Made by a program: the position numbers and the translations under genes. The notes beneath the pieces were generated by a model that had not been told where the DNA came from, ran no database searches, and saw nothing but the letters and a program-made list of their open reading frames with translations. A stretch of DNA of 64,000 nt from Akkermansiaceae bacterium UBA1518 (GTDB lineage Bacteria; Verrucomicrobiota; Verrucomicrobiia; Verrucomicrobiales; Akkermansiaceae). Positions 18,856 to 27,321 of the stretch are shown here, piece after piece. The DNA is taken from the NCBI GenBank assembly GCA_002323895.1, contig DCQM01000184.1:51899-115898 (forward strand), in the 5' to 3' direction. The first letter of the stretch is position 1. Each line of letters begins with the position of its first letter.

Positions 18856-21399
18856 ATGCCCTTCCTACTCCTCTTCTTACTCATTACCTCATTCGTATCA
18901 GCAGCCGACCCCTACCGCTTCGAAGTCAAAACCATCGCGGAAGACTTCGCTCGCCCCATGGGGATGGACCTAGGGCCCGACGGGTCAATTTACCTCATAG
19001 AACTTCAGGGCAAAGTTAACCGTATTCATCCTACCACTGGAAAGCGGACCATCCTTGCTGAAATTGAAGTGTTTGGAGAGCAAGAAAATGGACTTCTCGG
19101 CATCGCGCTCGATCCAAACTTCAAGCAGAACAGCCACCTCTTCCTTCTCTATTCACCAGCAGATTTTATCGGGCAGCGAATCAGCCGTTTTACAATCAAA
19201 AAGGAGACTCTTATCGATGAGAAAAAAGTCATCGAATGGCATACTCAACGCCGTGAATGTTGCCACCACGGTGGCATGCTGAAATTTGGCCCTAATGGTT
19301 GCCTCTTCGCTTCCGCCGGAGACAACACTCATCCTTTTGGTGACTCGGCGTCATATGCACCCATTGATCGACGTCCCAACCGAGAACCATGGAATGCCGA
19401 AAAATCCTCCGCCAACCCAAACGATCTTCGCGGCGGATTGATTCGCATCAAGGTGAAGCCTGATGCAAGTTACATCATACCTGAGGGAAACCTCTTTCCT
19501 CCTGGAACCAAAGGCACACGCCCCGAAATCTACGTGATGGGCTGCCGCAACCCTTGGAAATTCTCCATCGACCCTAAGTCAGGCCACCTTTACTGGGGGG
19601 AAGTTGGACCCGATGCCGGAAAAGATGGCCCTCGCGGACCCCGCGGACACGACGAAATTAACCAAGCCCGTAAAGCTGGTTTTTTCGGCTGGCCCTACTT
19701 CATCGCCGACAACAAACCCTACTCGCGTGTCGACTTCACCAATGGCAAAGTCGGTCAGAAGTTCAACCTTCAAAAGCCCATTAATGATTCACCCCTCAAT
19801 ACCGGTCGAAAAGATCTCCCCCCACCTCAGCCAGCTTTAATCTTCTATCCTTACGCAGATTCAAAAGAATTCCCTGAGCTCAAAAAAGGAGGCCGTACTG
19901 CCTGCGCTGGCCCCGTTTTTCACTACAATCCCAAATTCGAGAAAACCGGAGGTTTCCCTAAAGAGTTTGATCATTGCCTCCTTTTCTGGGACTGGCACCG
20001 TCCTTTCATTAAGTGGGGAAGACTTGATAAAAATGAGGATCTTGTCGGTATCGAAGACTTCTCAATCCCTGCCAAAATCAAACGACCTTCCGACGCTCTT
20101 TTTGCACCCGATGGGACTCTTTGGTTCATTGATTACGGAGCTACATGGGGAAATAACAAGGACGCCAAACTTCTCCACATTAGCTACCGGCATGGGAACC
20201 TCGACCCAGTCGCACAATTTACAATCGACAAAAAGAATGGCCCTCTCCCCCTCAAGATAAAAGTTGATGGCTCTATTTCCAAAGATCCTGAAGGCACAAC
20301 TTTAAGATTCACTTGGCTCAAAGATGGAAAGACCATCTCAACTGAACCAAAAACTACGCTTATTTTTACTGAGCCCGGAGACCACCCCATCACCTTAAAA
20401 ACTACAGATGCGCAGGGCGCTACCAATGAGTTCACCCAATACGTCAGCGCCGGGAACTCCCCGCCCAAGCTTGCCTTCGAAACACCCCTAGACGGATCTT
20501 TTTTCACCCCTGGAAAACCTGTTAAATATCGCCTTGCTATCCAAGACCACGAAGAAGGTAATTCTGGGTTGAAACCAAATTCCTTCGCTTCAACCGTAGT
20601 GACCCTAGCCCCTCTCGCTAAAGTCTCTCCCGGCCTCTCCGCCATTCGTGCCTCCGACTGCTTCAATTGCCACCATGCTTCACAAAAACTGATCGGCCCT
20701 TCGTTCAACGACATCGCCGAGCGCTATAAAGGAAATCCAGCAGCATTTGATAGTTCTGTAGAGAGGGTCATAAAAGGCTCTTCGAAAATCTGGGGCGAAA
20801 TCCCTATGCTTCCGCATCCAAATCTTAAGCGTAATCAAGTCGCATCAATGGTCCGGTGGATCTACTCCCTTTCCAAGAAGAACACACCGCAAGTCTCTCG
20901 CGGAGTTGAGGGGAATATGACACCATCAAGTGTAAATCAATCACTCGAGCTATCCGCAAATTTCACCGACCTTGGGGCACACGAAGGCAAAGCCAAGCCA
21001 CTTTCAGGAGGCACTTCAATTCGACTCCACCCGCGCACTATTGAGGCTGAAACTTTCTCCTCTCACAAAGGCCCCCAAATCTTCGATGGTGAGGGCATCA
21101 AATTCGTTGGAGCAATTAATCACTCTCACTGGATCGAATACCCCGGATTCCGGATTAAAGACTGTAAAACTTTCACCGTCCGCTACGCCTCGGGGGGCGC
21201 GGGAGCAAAGATTACACTTACCGCTAATGGAAAAAAGGTTGCTGTCGCCGAAATTAAACCCACTGGTGGCTGGGACAAATGGGAGGAAATAACTGCCCCC
21301 CTCAGAGACCTACCAGACGAGCTCGTAGACCTTCGCCTCACCTTCACAAATCCAGGAAAACAACATCTCGCAAACCTCGACTGGATCCACTTCAAATAG
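18856..21399 (+). CDS. Secreted sorbosone/glucose dehydrogenase-like protein with PKD, cytochrome c and CBM6-like domains
   Basis: An 847-residue exported protein. A signal peptide (1-17) is followed by a GSDH/L-sorbosone dehydrogenase-type beta-propeller (about 25-440; ARPMGMDLGPDGSIYL, GCRNPWKF). Then come a PKD domain (about 455-545; SKDPEGTTLRFTWLKDG), a mono-haem cytochrome c with C602-F-N-C605-H606 and axial-Met region IPMLPHP, and a CBM6-like carbohydrate-binding domain (about 715-847; IEAETFS...HWIEYPGF...LDWIHFK). It plausibly oxidises sugars on bound polysaccharide and passes electrons to its own haem. It starts a run with two sulfatase genes, which supports polysaccharide breakdown. 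Confidence 0.88.
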   Translation: MPFLLLFLLITSFVSAADPYRFEVKTIAEDFARPMGMDLGPDGSIYLIELQGKVNRIHPTTGKRTILAEIEVFGEQENGLLGIALDPNFKQNSHLFLLYSPADFIGQRISRFTIKKETLIDEKKVIEWHTQRRECCHHGGMLKFGPNGCLFASAGDNTHPFGDSASYAPIDRRPNREPWNAEKSSANPNDLRGGLIRIKVKPDASYIIPEGNLFPPGTKGTRPEIYVMGCRNPWKFSIDPKSGHLYWGEVGPDAGKDGPRGPRGHDEINQARKAGFFGWPYFIADNKPYSRVDFTNGKVGQKFNLQKPINDSPLNTGRKDLPPPQPALIFYPYADSKEFPELKKGGRTACAGPVFHYNPKFEKTGGFPKEFDHCLLFWDWHRPFIKWGRLDKNEDLVGIEDFSIPAKIKRPSDALFAPDGTLWFIDYGATWGNNKDAKLLHISYRHGNLDPVAQFTIDKKNGPLPLKIKVDGSISKDPEGTTLRFTWLKDGKTISTEPKTTLIFTEPGDHPITLKTTDAQGATNEFTQYVSAGNSPPKLAFETPLDGSFFTPGKPVKYRLAIQDHEEGNSGLKPNSFASTVVTLAPLAKVSPGLSAIRASDCFNCHHASQKLIGPSFNDIAERYKGNPAAFDSSVERVIKGSSKIWGEIPMLPHPNLKRNQVASMVRWIYSLSKKNTPQVSRGVEGNMTPSSVNQSLELSANFTDLGAHEGKAKPLSGGTSIRLHPRTIEAETFSSHKGPQIFDGEGIKFVGAINHSHWIEYPGFRIKDCKTFTVRYASGGAGAKITLTANGKKVAVAEIKPTGGWDKWEEITAPLRDLPDELVDLRLTFTNPGKQHLANLDWIHFK

Positions 21400-21411
21400 T
21401 AAGAGCCATCG

Positions 21412-22803
21412 ATGAAAACTTTCCTCTTCTTTATTTGCGTCTTCGTTTCTCTACCAGCCGCCGAACAGCCGCATATCATACTCGTGATGGCCGATGATCA
21501 GGGCTACGGGGACTGCGGATTCACCGGTCATTCCTATGTAAAGACCCCCAACCTCGACGCCATGTCTCAAAATTCGGTCATCTTCGACCGATTCTATGCT
21601 GGGGCACCCGTCTGCTCGCCCACCCGCGCTAGCGTTATGACCGGGCGCAATCCCGTCCGTGTTAACGTTCCCAACCACGGACACTATCTCCGCCCTCATG
21701 AAACCACCATCGCCGAAGCCTTAAAAGAAAACGGCTACCTGACCGCTCACTTCGGCAAGTGGCACATCGGATCAGTTCAGAAAGAGAGTCCCACCTCGCC
21801 GGGCGGTCAAGGTTTCGACCACTGGCTCACCGGGCTAAATTTCTTCGACCGGGAGCCATATCTCTCTCTTAACGGTAAGTTCCAGCAATTTCGAGGCCAA
21901 GGCACCGTCATCACGATGGATCACGCCCTCACTCATCTGAAATCTCACAGCTCCAAACAGCCAACTTTCACCGTCATCTGGTTCCCGTCGCCTCATCTCC
22001 CCCATCGAGAGACCGCATCAAATCCCGACCTCTACAAGGGGCAGCCCCATGCCCCCTACTATCAAGAAATTACCTTAATTGACGAGCAGATAGGGAGACT
22101 TCGTAGGACCCTTCGAGATCTTAAAATCGCAAACAACACTCTCCTCTGGTACACGTCAGACAACGGCGGGCTCGTGAAGGAATCCTCCGGTGGTCGAGCA
22201 AAGAAAGGCTCGGTTTATGAAGGTGGGCTTCGCGTTCCATCCATCATCGAATACCCGTCTAAATTCGAACCAACCCGCATATCCGCTCCTACAAGCTCGA
22301 CCGATATTTATCCAACGCTCCTCGCCTTGACGAAGATCAAAGTTGAAAATCAAACTCCAGTTGATGGGATCAATCTTCTCCCTTTTATCAAAGGAGAAGA
22401 AAGTAAACGTTCCAAGCCCATCGGCTTCTGGCATAATTTTACCGTAGGACAATCAACCCGGAGTGACCTCATTATTAAAAAACTCATGGAAGCACAACAA
22501 GGGGGCGATCCTAATCCATTTCCAGAACGAGTTTTTAAAAACGTCAATATTTTTCCAAAATACACTGCTAACTCCCATCAAAATGGACACGCCGCTCTTC
22601 TCGCTTGGCCCTTTAAAATTCATGCCATTTACGGCAAGAAGAAAACCACTTGGGAGCTTTATGATCTTTCAAAAGATCCCATGGAGAGCGAAACACTCAA
22701 CGAGAAAGAAGCTAAGCAATTTTTCAGAATGCAGAAGCAGCTCACAGCTTGGCAAAAATCAGTATTAAAAAGCCACTCCGGCCACGATCTCCAAAACCGA
22801 TAA
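21412..22803 (+). CDS. Sulfatase (FGE-dependent, formylglycine type)
   Basis: A 463-residue secreted sulfatase with a signal peptide (1-17). The N-terminal metal motif is VMADDQGYGD, and the sulfatase signature C68-S-P-T-R72 lies where the Cys becomes formylglycine. HFGKWHIG and the later YTSDNGG are typical. It starts 12 bp after the dehydrogenase gene and is followed by a second sulfatase, so the three are probably co-transcribed. The substrate (a sulfated glycan) is inferred. No formylglycine-generating enzyme gene is in the window. Confidence 0.94.
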   Translation: MKTFLFFICVFVSLPAAEQPHIILVMADDQGYGDCGFTGHSYVKTPNLDAMSQNSVIFDRFYAGAPVCSPTRASVMTGRNPVRVNVPNHGHYLRPHETTIAEALKENGYLTAHFGKWHIGSVQKESPTSPGGQGFDHWLTGLNFFDREPYLSLNGKFQQFRGQGTVITMDHALTHLKSHSSKQPTFTVIWFPSPHLPHRETASNPDLYKGQPHAPYYQEITLIDEQIGRLRRTLRDLKIANNTLLWYTSDNGGLVKESSGGRAKKGSVYEGGLRVPSIIEYPSKFEPTRISAPTSSTDIYPTLLALTKIKVENQTPVDGINLLPFIKGEESKRSKPIGFWHNFTVGQSTRSDLIIKKLMEAQQGGDPNPFPERVFKNVNIFPKYTANSHQNGHAALLAWPFKIHAIYGKKKTTWELYDLSKDPMESETLNEKEAKQFFRMQKQLTAWQKSVLKSHSGHDLQNR

Positions 22804-22858
22804 CCACTCCCCTTAACGGATCGATCGACCTTACGAACAAATAGCGCAACCACTCAAA

Positions 22859-24727
22859 ATGAAATCTATCTTTCTCTTGATTCTCTGCGTCTACGCGACT
22901 CTGCATGCGAATGAACGCCCCAATATCCTCTGGCTCTCAGCCGAAGATATCAATGCCCACTTTGGCTGCTATGGTGACCCAAATGCTATCACCCCTCACC
23001 TTGATCAGCTAGCTCAGGAAGGAGTCCGTTACACCAATGCTTTCACCGCCGCTGGAGTCTGCGCACCCTGCCGATCCACCATTATCACTGGCATGTATCA
23101 AACGACCATCGGTACCATGCACATGCGGAGTAGCGCTATCCTCCCGGGCTCTATCAAACCCTTTCCAGTCTACCTTCGAGAATCCGGCTATTACTGCACC
23201 AACAACTCAAAAACAGATTACCAATTTCAAGCACCCAAAGAGACGTGGGATTTTAGTAGCAGCAAAGCCCATTGGAAGAACTCAAAGAATAGAAAATCTC
23301 CTTTCTTTTCTGTATTCAATTTCACTGGCTGCCATGAAAGCGGGATTGCAGGGGAATCAAAATACAAGGCCATCACCAAAAACCTCTCATCAGGTGAACG
23401 ACAAGACCCATCCAAATTAAAAACTCTTCCACCCTATTACCCAGATACTCCCCGGGTTCGCGAAGACTGGAAACGCAACTATGAACTCATCACCTCCATG
23501 GACGCGTGGGTGGGTGCCCATATCGCCGCTCTTAAGGAGGCCGGACTCTACGAAAACACTATCATTGTTTACTGGTCCGATCACGGTGTCGGCCTTCCCC
23601 GCGCTAAGCGCTGGCTTTACGACTCGGGGACTCGCATTCCCCTTATTGTAAGAATCCCCAAGAAATTTAGAAATCCCGGCCAAGGGGAACCAGGAACTAT
23701 CGATAGTCAGCTAGTTAGCTCCCTCGACTTAGGAATTACAGCACTCAATCTCGCTGGCCTCCCAGCCCCACCGATCACACAAGGACGCGCTTTCCTTGGA
23801 GAGAATCTTTCTCCCCCCCGCGATTACATCTATGGAGCCCGCGACCGCATGGATGAAAGATACGACATCATCCGCAGCGTCCGCGATAAGCGTTACCGCT
23901 ATATTCGAAACTACGAGCCACTTAAGCCTTACTACCAGTATATGAACACTCCCGAAAAAGGGGCCACCATGAAGGAACTTCGACGCGTTGCTGCTACCGG
24001 GAAAATGCCATCAGCTATGAGACTCTTCATGGCCGATCGTAAGCCGGTTGAAGAATTCTACGATCTCCAAAATGATCCCCACGAAATCAACAACCTCGCA
24101 AACGATCACAAGCACAAAAACCAACTCGAGAAATTTCGAAAGGTTCACAAGGAATGGATCAAAGAAACCCGAGACCTCGGTCTCATCCCCGAACCCGAGA
24201 TGGTTTTTCGCGAAAAGAAAGCCGGTTCCCGCTACGACATTCTCGCCCAAACTGAGGATAAAACGCTCCCCGAGCGACTGGGCCGCATGGCTTCCCTCGC
24301 GTCCGAAGGCGAGCAAGCTCTTCCAGAACTTCTCAAGGGCCTTAAAGATAAAGATGCTGCCGTCCGATTTTGGGCTGCAACCGGCATCGGGAATGTTGGA
24401 AAACATTCAAAAGAGGCTACGACTGCCTGCCTCGGAATATTAGAAAAGGAAGGCTCCACGATTGTCAGAATCGCCGTAGCTCGCGCCCTTCTTCGATTGA
24501 AAACAAATGAGAAGAAGGCCCTAAGCGAACTATCCAAATCTTTAAAATCCCCAGAACAATGGTCTCGTCTCCACGCCGCCATAGTCCTAGATGAAGCAGA
24601 CGAGAAGGCCCGCCCCGCTCTTCCAGCTCTGCAAAAAGCTCTAAAAAACCAACCCAACAAATATATCGTCCGCGTTGCCAACAAAGCCATCAATGACCTT
24701 CTTGGAACCGATAACACTGTCAAATAA
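22859..24727 (+). CDS. Sulfatase with C-terminal HEAT-like repeats
   Basis: A 622-residue secreted protein with a signal peptide (1-17). Its sulfatase domain carries WLSAEDINAHFGCYG and the signature C68-A-P-C-R72 (the Cys for formylglycine), and YWSDHGVGLPRAKRWLYD is the downstream active-site region. Residues about 485-620 form Ala/Leu-rich helical pairs (DKDAAVRFWAATGIGNVG; PEQWSRLHAAIVLDE), read as HEAT-type repeats that may mediate binding. This layout is common in Planctomycetes and Verrucomicrobia. It follows the first sulfatase by 55 bp, but the two sequences differ too much for a recent duplication. Confidence 0.92.
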   Translation: MKSIFLLILCVYATLHANERPNILWLSAEDINAHFGCYGDPNAITPHLDQLAQEGVRYTNAFTAAGVCAPCRSTIITGMYQTTIGTMHMRSSAILPGSIKPFPVYLRESGYYCTNNSKTDYQFQAPKETWDFSSSKAHWKNSKNRKSPFFSVFNFTGCHESGIAGESKYKAITKNLSSGERQDPSKLKTLPPYYPDTPRVREDWKRNYELITSMDAWVGAHIAALKEAGLYENTIIVYWSDHGVGLPRAKRWLYDSGTRIPLIVRIPKKFRNPGQGEPGTIDSQLVSSLDLGITALNLAGLPAPPITQGRAFLGENLSPPRDYIYGARDRMDERYDIIRSVRDKRYRYIRNYEPLKPYYQYMNTPEKGATMKELRRVAATGKMPSAMRLFMADRKPVEEFYDLQNDPHEINNLANDHKHKNQLEKFRKVHKEWIKETRDLGLIPEPEMVFREKKAGSRYDILAQTEDKTLPERLGRMASLASEGEQALPELLKGLKDKDAAVRFWAATGIGNVGKHSKEATTACLGILEKEGSTIVRIAVARALLRLKTNEKKALSELSKSLKSPEQWSRLHAAIVLDEADEKARPALPALQKALKNQPNKYIVRVANKAINDLLGTDNTVK

Positions 24728-24736
24728 CACGATCCT

Positions 24737-25351
24737 ATGCCAGCTGTTCGTCAAACTGCTTACGAGATCTTCCACCATCAAAAGGCAGACCTTCTTCTCC
24801 ACCTCCTCTCGGACTCGATCTTTGAGTCGCCTGTCCTCGTCTTCGTCCGAAGCAAGGAAACACTTCACTCCCTTAACACTGCCGCAAGTCGGCGCGATTT
24901 TGCGACCGAAAATATCTCCGGAAATAAAAAACCGGAAGTTCGTGAACGTTTACTCAGTCAGCTTAAAAACAACTCTATTGACGTTCTCTTTGCCACCGAA
25001 TCGATTCTTCGGGAAAGCAATCTCTCGGGTATTGCTACGATTATTCATTTCGACGTCCACGAAATTGACTCGGATTATCTCGAGCACGTTCAATCGTGTT
25101 CATCTGAAGTCTCCACCTTTATTACCAAAAGCGATCAAAACCGCTTGGAATCTTTGAAGAAGCTAGCCAAAGGAAACCTAGAAAATCTTCTCGCAGAGGG
25201 GTTCACCTATGACAAACAACCCCGCTTGATTAGAACTCAATCCAAAAAGGGTCAGAGCAACAAAACCAGCTCCAAGCCGCTCCAGCACAAAAAGCCCAAG
25301 CTTAAAAACAAAGGCCCACGCCGTAAAACCGGGCGAACACGAAAACGATAA
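24737..25351 (+). CDS. Degenerate DEAD-box helicase C-terminal domain protein with basic tail
   Basis: A 204-residue protein resembling only the second RecA-like domain of DEAD-box RNA helicases. VLVFVRSKETLHSL matches motif IV, and DVLFATESILRESNLSGIATIIHFDVHEIDSDYLEHVQSC matches the motif V region read in parts. The motif VI arginines (HRxGRxxR) are missing, as is the whole N-terminal ATP-binding domain. The last 45 residues are almost all Lys/Arg/Ser/Pro, suggesting RNA binding. It may be a helicase remnant turned RNA-binding or ribosome-associated factor. It starts 9 bp after the sulfatase stop. The assignment is by fold pattern only. Confidence 0.6.
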   Translation: MPAVRQTAYEIFHHQKADLLLHLLSDSIFESPVLVFVRSKETLHSLNTAASRRDFATENISGNKKPEVRERLLSQLKNNSIDVLFATESILRESNLSGIATIIHFDVHEIDSDYLEHVQSCSSEVSTFITKSDQNRLESLKKLAKGNLENLLAEGFTYDKQPRLIRTQSKKGQSNKTSSKPLQHKKPKLKNKGPRRKTGRTRKR

Positions 25352-25352
25352 A

Positions 25353-25821
25353 TTATGAAAAAACCTTTTTCAGCTCCGCTGGCGTAAAGGTTGTCTGGCG
25401 CCCTTTGAGTTTTTTTCGCGTTGCCTTGACGATTTTGATCTTCATTACCGATTGATTATTTCCCCACGCATGTCTGATGAGATTTGAAACATCAGCCAAG
25501 TCAGTGTTATCAATCTGTGGAGCATCTTTCAAACCGGGCATGACAGCCGCGGGAGTATATTTTTTGCCATTCACTTTAATTGGCCCCATCAGACTTGAAG
25601 TAAGATTGCGGACAGGCACTCGTCTTGTCATAAACACGATCGTTGTTGGTATCTTCGTGAATTGAAGTCCGTCCAGTCGGCGCGTCCTCGCCATTAGCAT
25701 TTGGCATGAAGGAAGGCCTCTCGAAAGGCCACATTCGGCCGTTTCCATCAAAACGTAGCGCAAGCGGGTTTTTTACCGCCGGAATCTCGCCAAATGGAAT
25801 GATGTAAGTGTAGCCCTTCTT
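25353..25821 (-). pseudogene. Remnant of a PVC-type dehydrogenase/cytochrome c gene, internally deleted and frameshifted
   Basis: Two coding fragments lie in different frames. The upstream piece (about 25814 to 25620) reads as the N-terminal propeller of a large membrane-bound-dehydrogenase-type protein: NPLALRFDGNGRMW, FMPNANGEDAPTGR, IHEDTNNDRVYDK. The downstream piece (about 25615 to 25353) reads as the C-terminal cytochrome c of the same class: SLMGPIKVNGKKYTP, AAVMPGLKDAP, LADVSNLIRHAWGN. The middle, with the haem CxxCH, and the N-terminal signal are gone. The fragments join near 25620 with a frame change. The intact 136-codon frame ending at 25353 is therefore not a normal gene. It lies directly behind the DUF1080 gene. 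Confidence 0.75.
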
Positions 25822-26562
25822 CTATTTCGGCTCGGCAGCGTCCTCCTCTTTGACCTTATCAAGCTCGAGCCGCTGAATCCAACAATTACGAAACTTTACT
25901 GGATTGTGATGCCCCTGGAATTTGATCGGCCCTGGGGCCGGCCCCTCCTTTTGACCCGCACCTGTTTTATTGGTCAGAGCGTAGTCATCGTGAATAAGAA
26001 TTCCATTTTGTTGAACGCTAATACGAGCGTTATCAACCCGTTTCCCATCCTCGAACCGAGCCGCCCGAAAAACGATATCGTAACTTTGCCACTCGCCCGC
26101 TGGTTTCGAGACTAACTGGTCTGGCTTCTTTTGGCGGTAGAGACTTCCGGCATAACTCGCCTTATAATCCTCTTCGGAAACACCATGTGAATTTAAAATC
26201 TGAAGTTCATACCTTTTCTGAATATAGATCCCTGAATTCCCATTCTTTTCAGCATCCACTTTTGGAACGCTATTTACGTTGAATTCCACATGCATGCGGA
26301 AGTCGGAATACACATCCGGAGTCACGAGGCTGTCCCACTTCGGAGAAGCGGTTAGGACACCCTCATCAAAAACCCACTGACTCTTCACCTTCTTAGACTC
26401 AGGAACGAGCATATGCCCTCGCTCCCCAACCAACTGCACCGCATCCGCAGGACGTTTCCCATTAAAAAGACCTTTCGTAATTCCGGCCAGAGGGTCTTCA
26501 GCTGCAGTCAAATAGCCAGGAACAGTAACAAGGAAAAGTAAGCGGCGGCACTTCAGGTTCAT
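25822..26562 (-). CDS. Secreted DUF1080 (3-keto-disaccharide hydrolase domain) protein
   Basis: A 246-residue exported protein with a signal peptide (about 1-21). The concanavalin-like DUF1080 pattern follows: FSDFRMHVEFNVN-type core (here VYSDFRMHVEFN), NSGIYIQKRYELQILNSHG, GEWQSYDIVFRAARF, and the ending PIKFQGHHNPVKFRNCWIQ. Family members act on sugars, some on 3-keto-glycosides, often together with sugar dehydrogenases. The dehydrogenase remnant just downstream fits that pairing. Confidence 0.9.
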   Translation of the reverse strand: MNLKCRRLLFLVTVPGYLTAAEDPLAGITKGLFNGKRPADAVQLVGERGHMLVPESKKVKSQWVFDEGVLTASPKWDSLVTPDVYSDFRMHVEFNVNSVPKVDAEKNGNSGIYIQKRYELQILNSHGVSEEDYKASYAGSLYRQKKPDQLVSKPAGEWQSYDIVFRAARFEDGKRVDNARISVQQNGILIHDDYALTNKTGAGQKEGPAPGPIKFQGHHNPVKFRNCWIQRLELDKVKEEDAAEPK

Positions 26563-26643
26563 TAAAGGAGGCTAGAGTTACCTTTACCATCATCAAGCCA
26601 CAACCCATGAAAACCTTACCCCAATTTGGGTATGCGGTATAGA

Positions 26644-27321
26644 TCACCTAGAAGGCGAAAACTCCATCCACTGCCCTTCCTCAAGCTCATCAAGAAGCTC
26701 AAGATCACCAACTGCCTCGCGGTGAAGAGAAATGACCTTTAGAGAAAAGCTGGCAAACATTCTTTTAATTTGATGATGCTTACCTTCGAAAATCGTGAGC
26801 CGACATTTGCTTGGGCTCAACAAATGCACGACAGCTGGTGCCGTGATCACCTTTTCTTTAGCGAACCACATCCCTGCCTCAAAGGTCGAAACAACCTCAG
26901 ATCCGATTTCACCATCAACCTCGACCAAATATCTTTTCCCAACCTTCTTCGAAGGATCAGTGAGTGACTCAGAATAACAGCTATCATTCGTAAGAATCAT
27001 CAGCCCAGAAGTGAAGCGATCTAGCCTCCCCGCCAGATGAAGTCTGCCGGCCCACTCTTCCCCTATCAAATCGATGACGGTCTGATGCTCGGGATCGCTC
27101 GTCGCGCTCACAATACCCTGAGGCTTGTGAAGCATCACGTATCGAGGCACTTCGTTTTGAACAACCGCGCCATCGACTTCCACCTGATCAAATCTTCCGA
27201 TCAGGGTCTTGCCATCCTCGCAAATCCGAGCGTTTAAAACAACTTTTCGAGACTCGAATATCTCGCGAGTCCGACGCTTTCCAGCACCGGCCCATTTTCC
27301 AACTAAACGTTCCAGCCGCAT
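26644..27321 (-). CDS. RsuA-family 16S rRNA pseudouridine synthase
   Basis: A 225-residue RNA modification enzyme. An N-terminal S4-like segment (MRLERLVGKWAGAGKR) is followed by the RsuA catalytic motif GRLDRFTSGLMILTND, whose Asp is the nucleophile. VMLHKPQGIVSA and the C-terminal EGKHHQIKRMF are also family hallmarks. In E. coli RsuA modifies U516 of 16S rRNA; RluB/E/F relatives act on 23S rRNA, so the exact site is inferred. Its ATG directly follows the dgt-like stop codon with no gap, implying translational coupling. Confidence 0.9.
   Translation of the reverse strand: MRLERLVGKWAGAGKRRTREIFESRKVVLNARICEDGKTLIGRFDQVEVDGAVVQNEVPRYVMLHKPQGIVSATSDPEHQTVIDLIGEEWAGRLHLAGRLDRFTSGLMILTNDSCYSESLTDPSKKVGKRYLVEVDGEIGSEVVSTFEAGMWFAKEKVITAPAVVHLLSPSKCRLTIFEGKHHQIKRMFASFSLKVISLHREAVGDLELLDELEEGQWMEFSPSR

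Noticed and set aside
18856..22803. Readthrough between the dehydrogenase and first sulfatase, which share a frame
   Set aside because: The stop is TAG and the sulfatase has its own signal peptide; no hairpin follows the stop.
24232..24723. 163-codon minus-strand frame opposite the sulfatase
   Set aside because: Mirror of the HEAT-region codons; Arg/Ala-rich, no recognisable motif.
24725..24737. Sulfatase and helicase-like genes in the same frame
   Set aside because: They are separated by TAA, which is not recoded, and the second has its own ATG.
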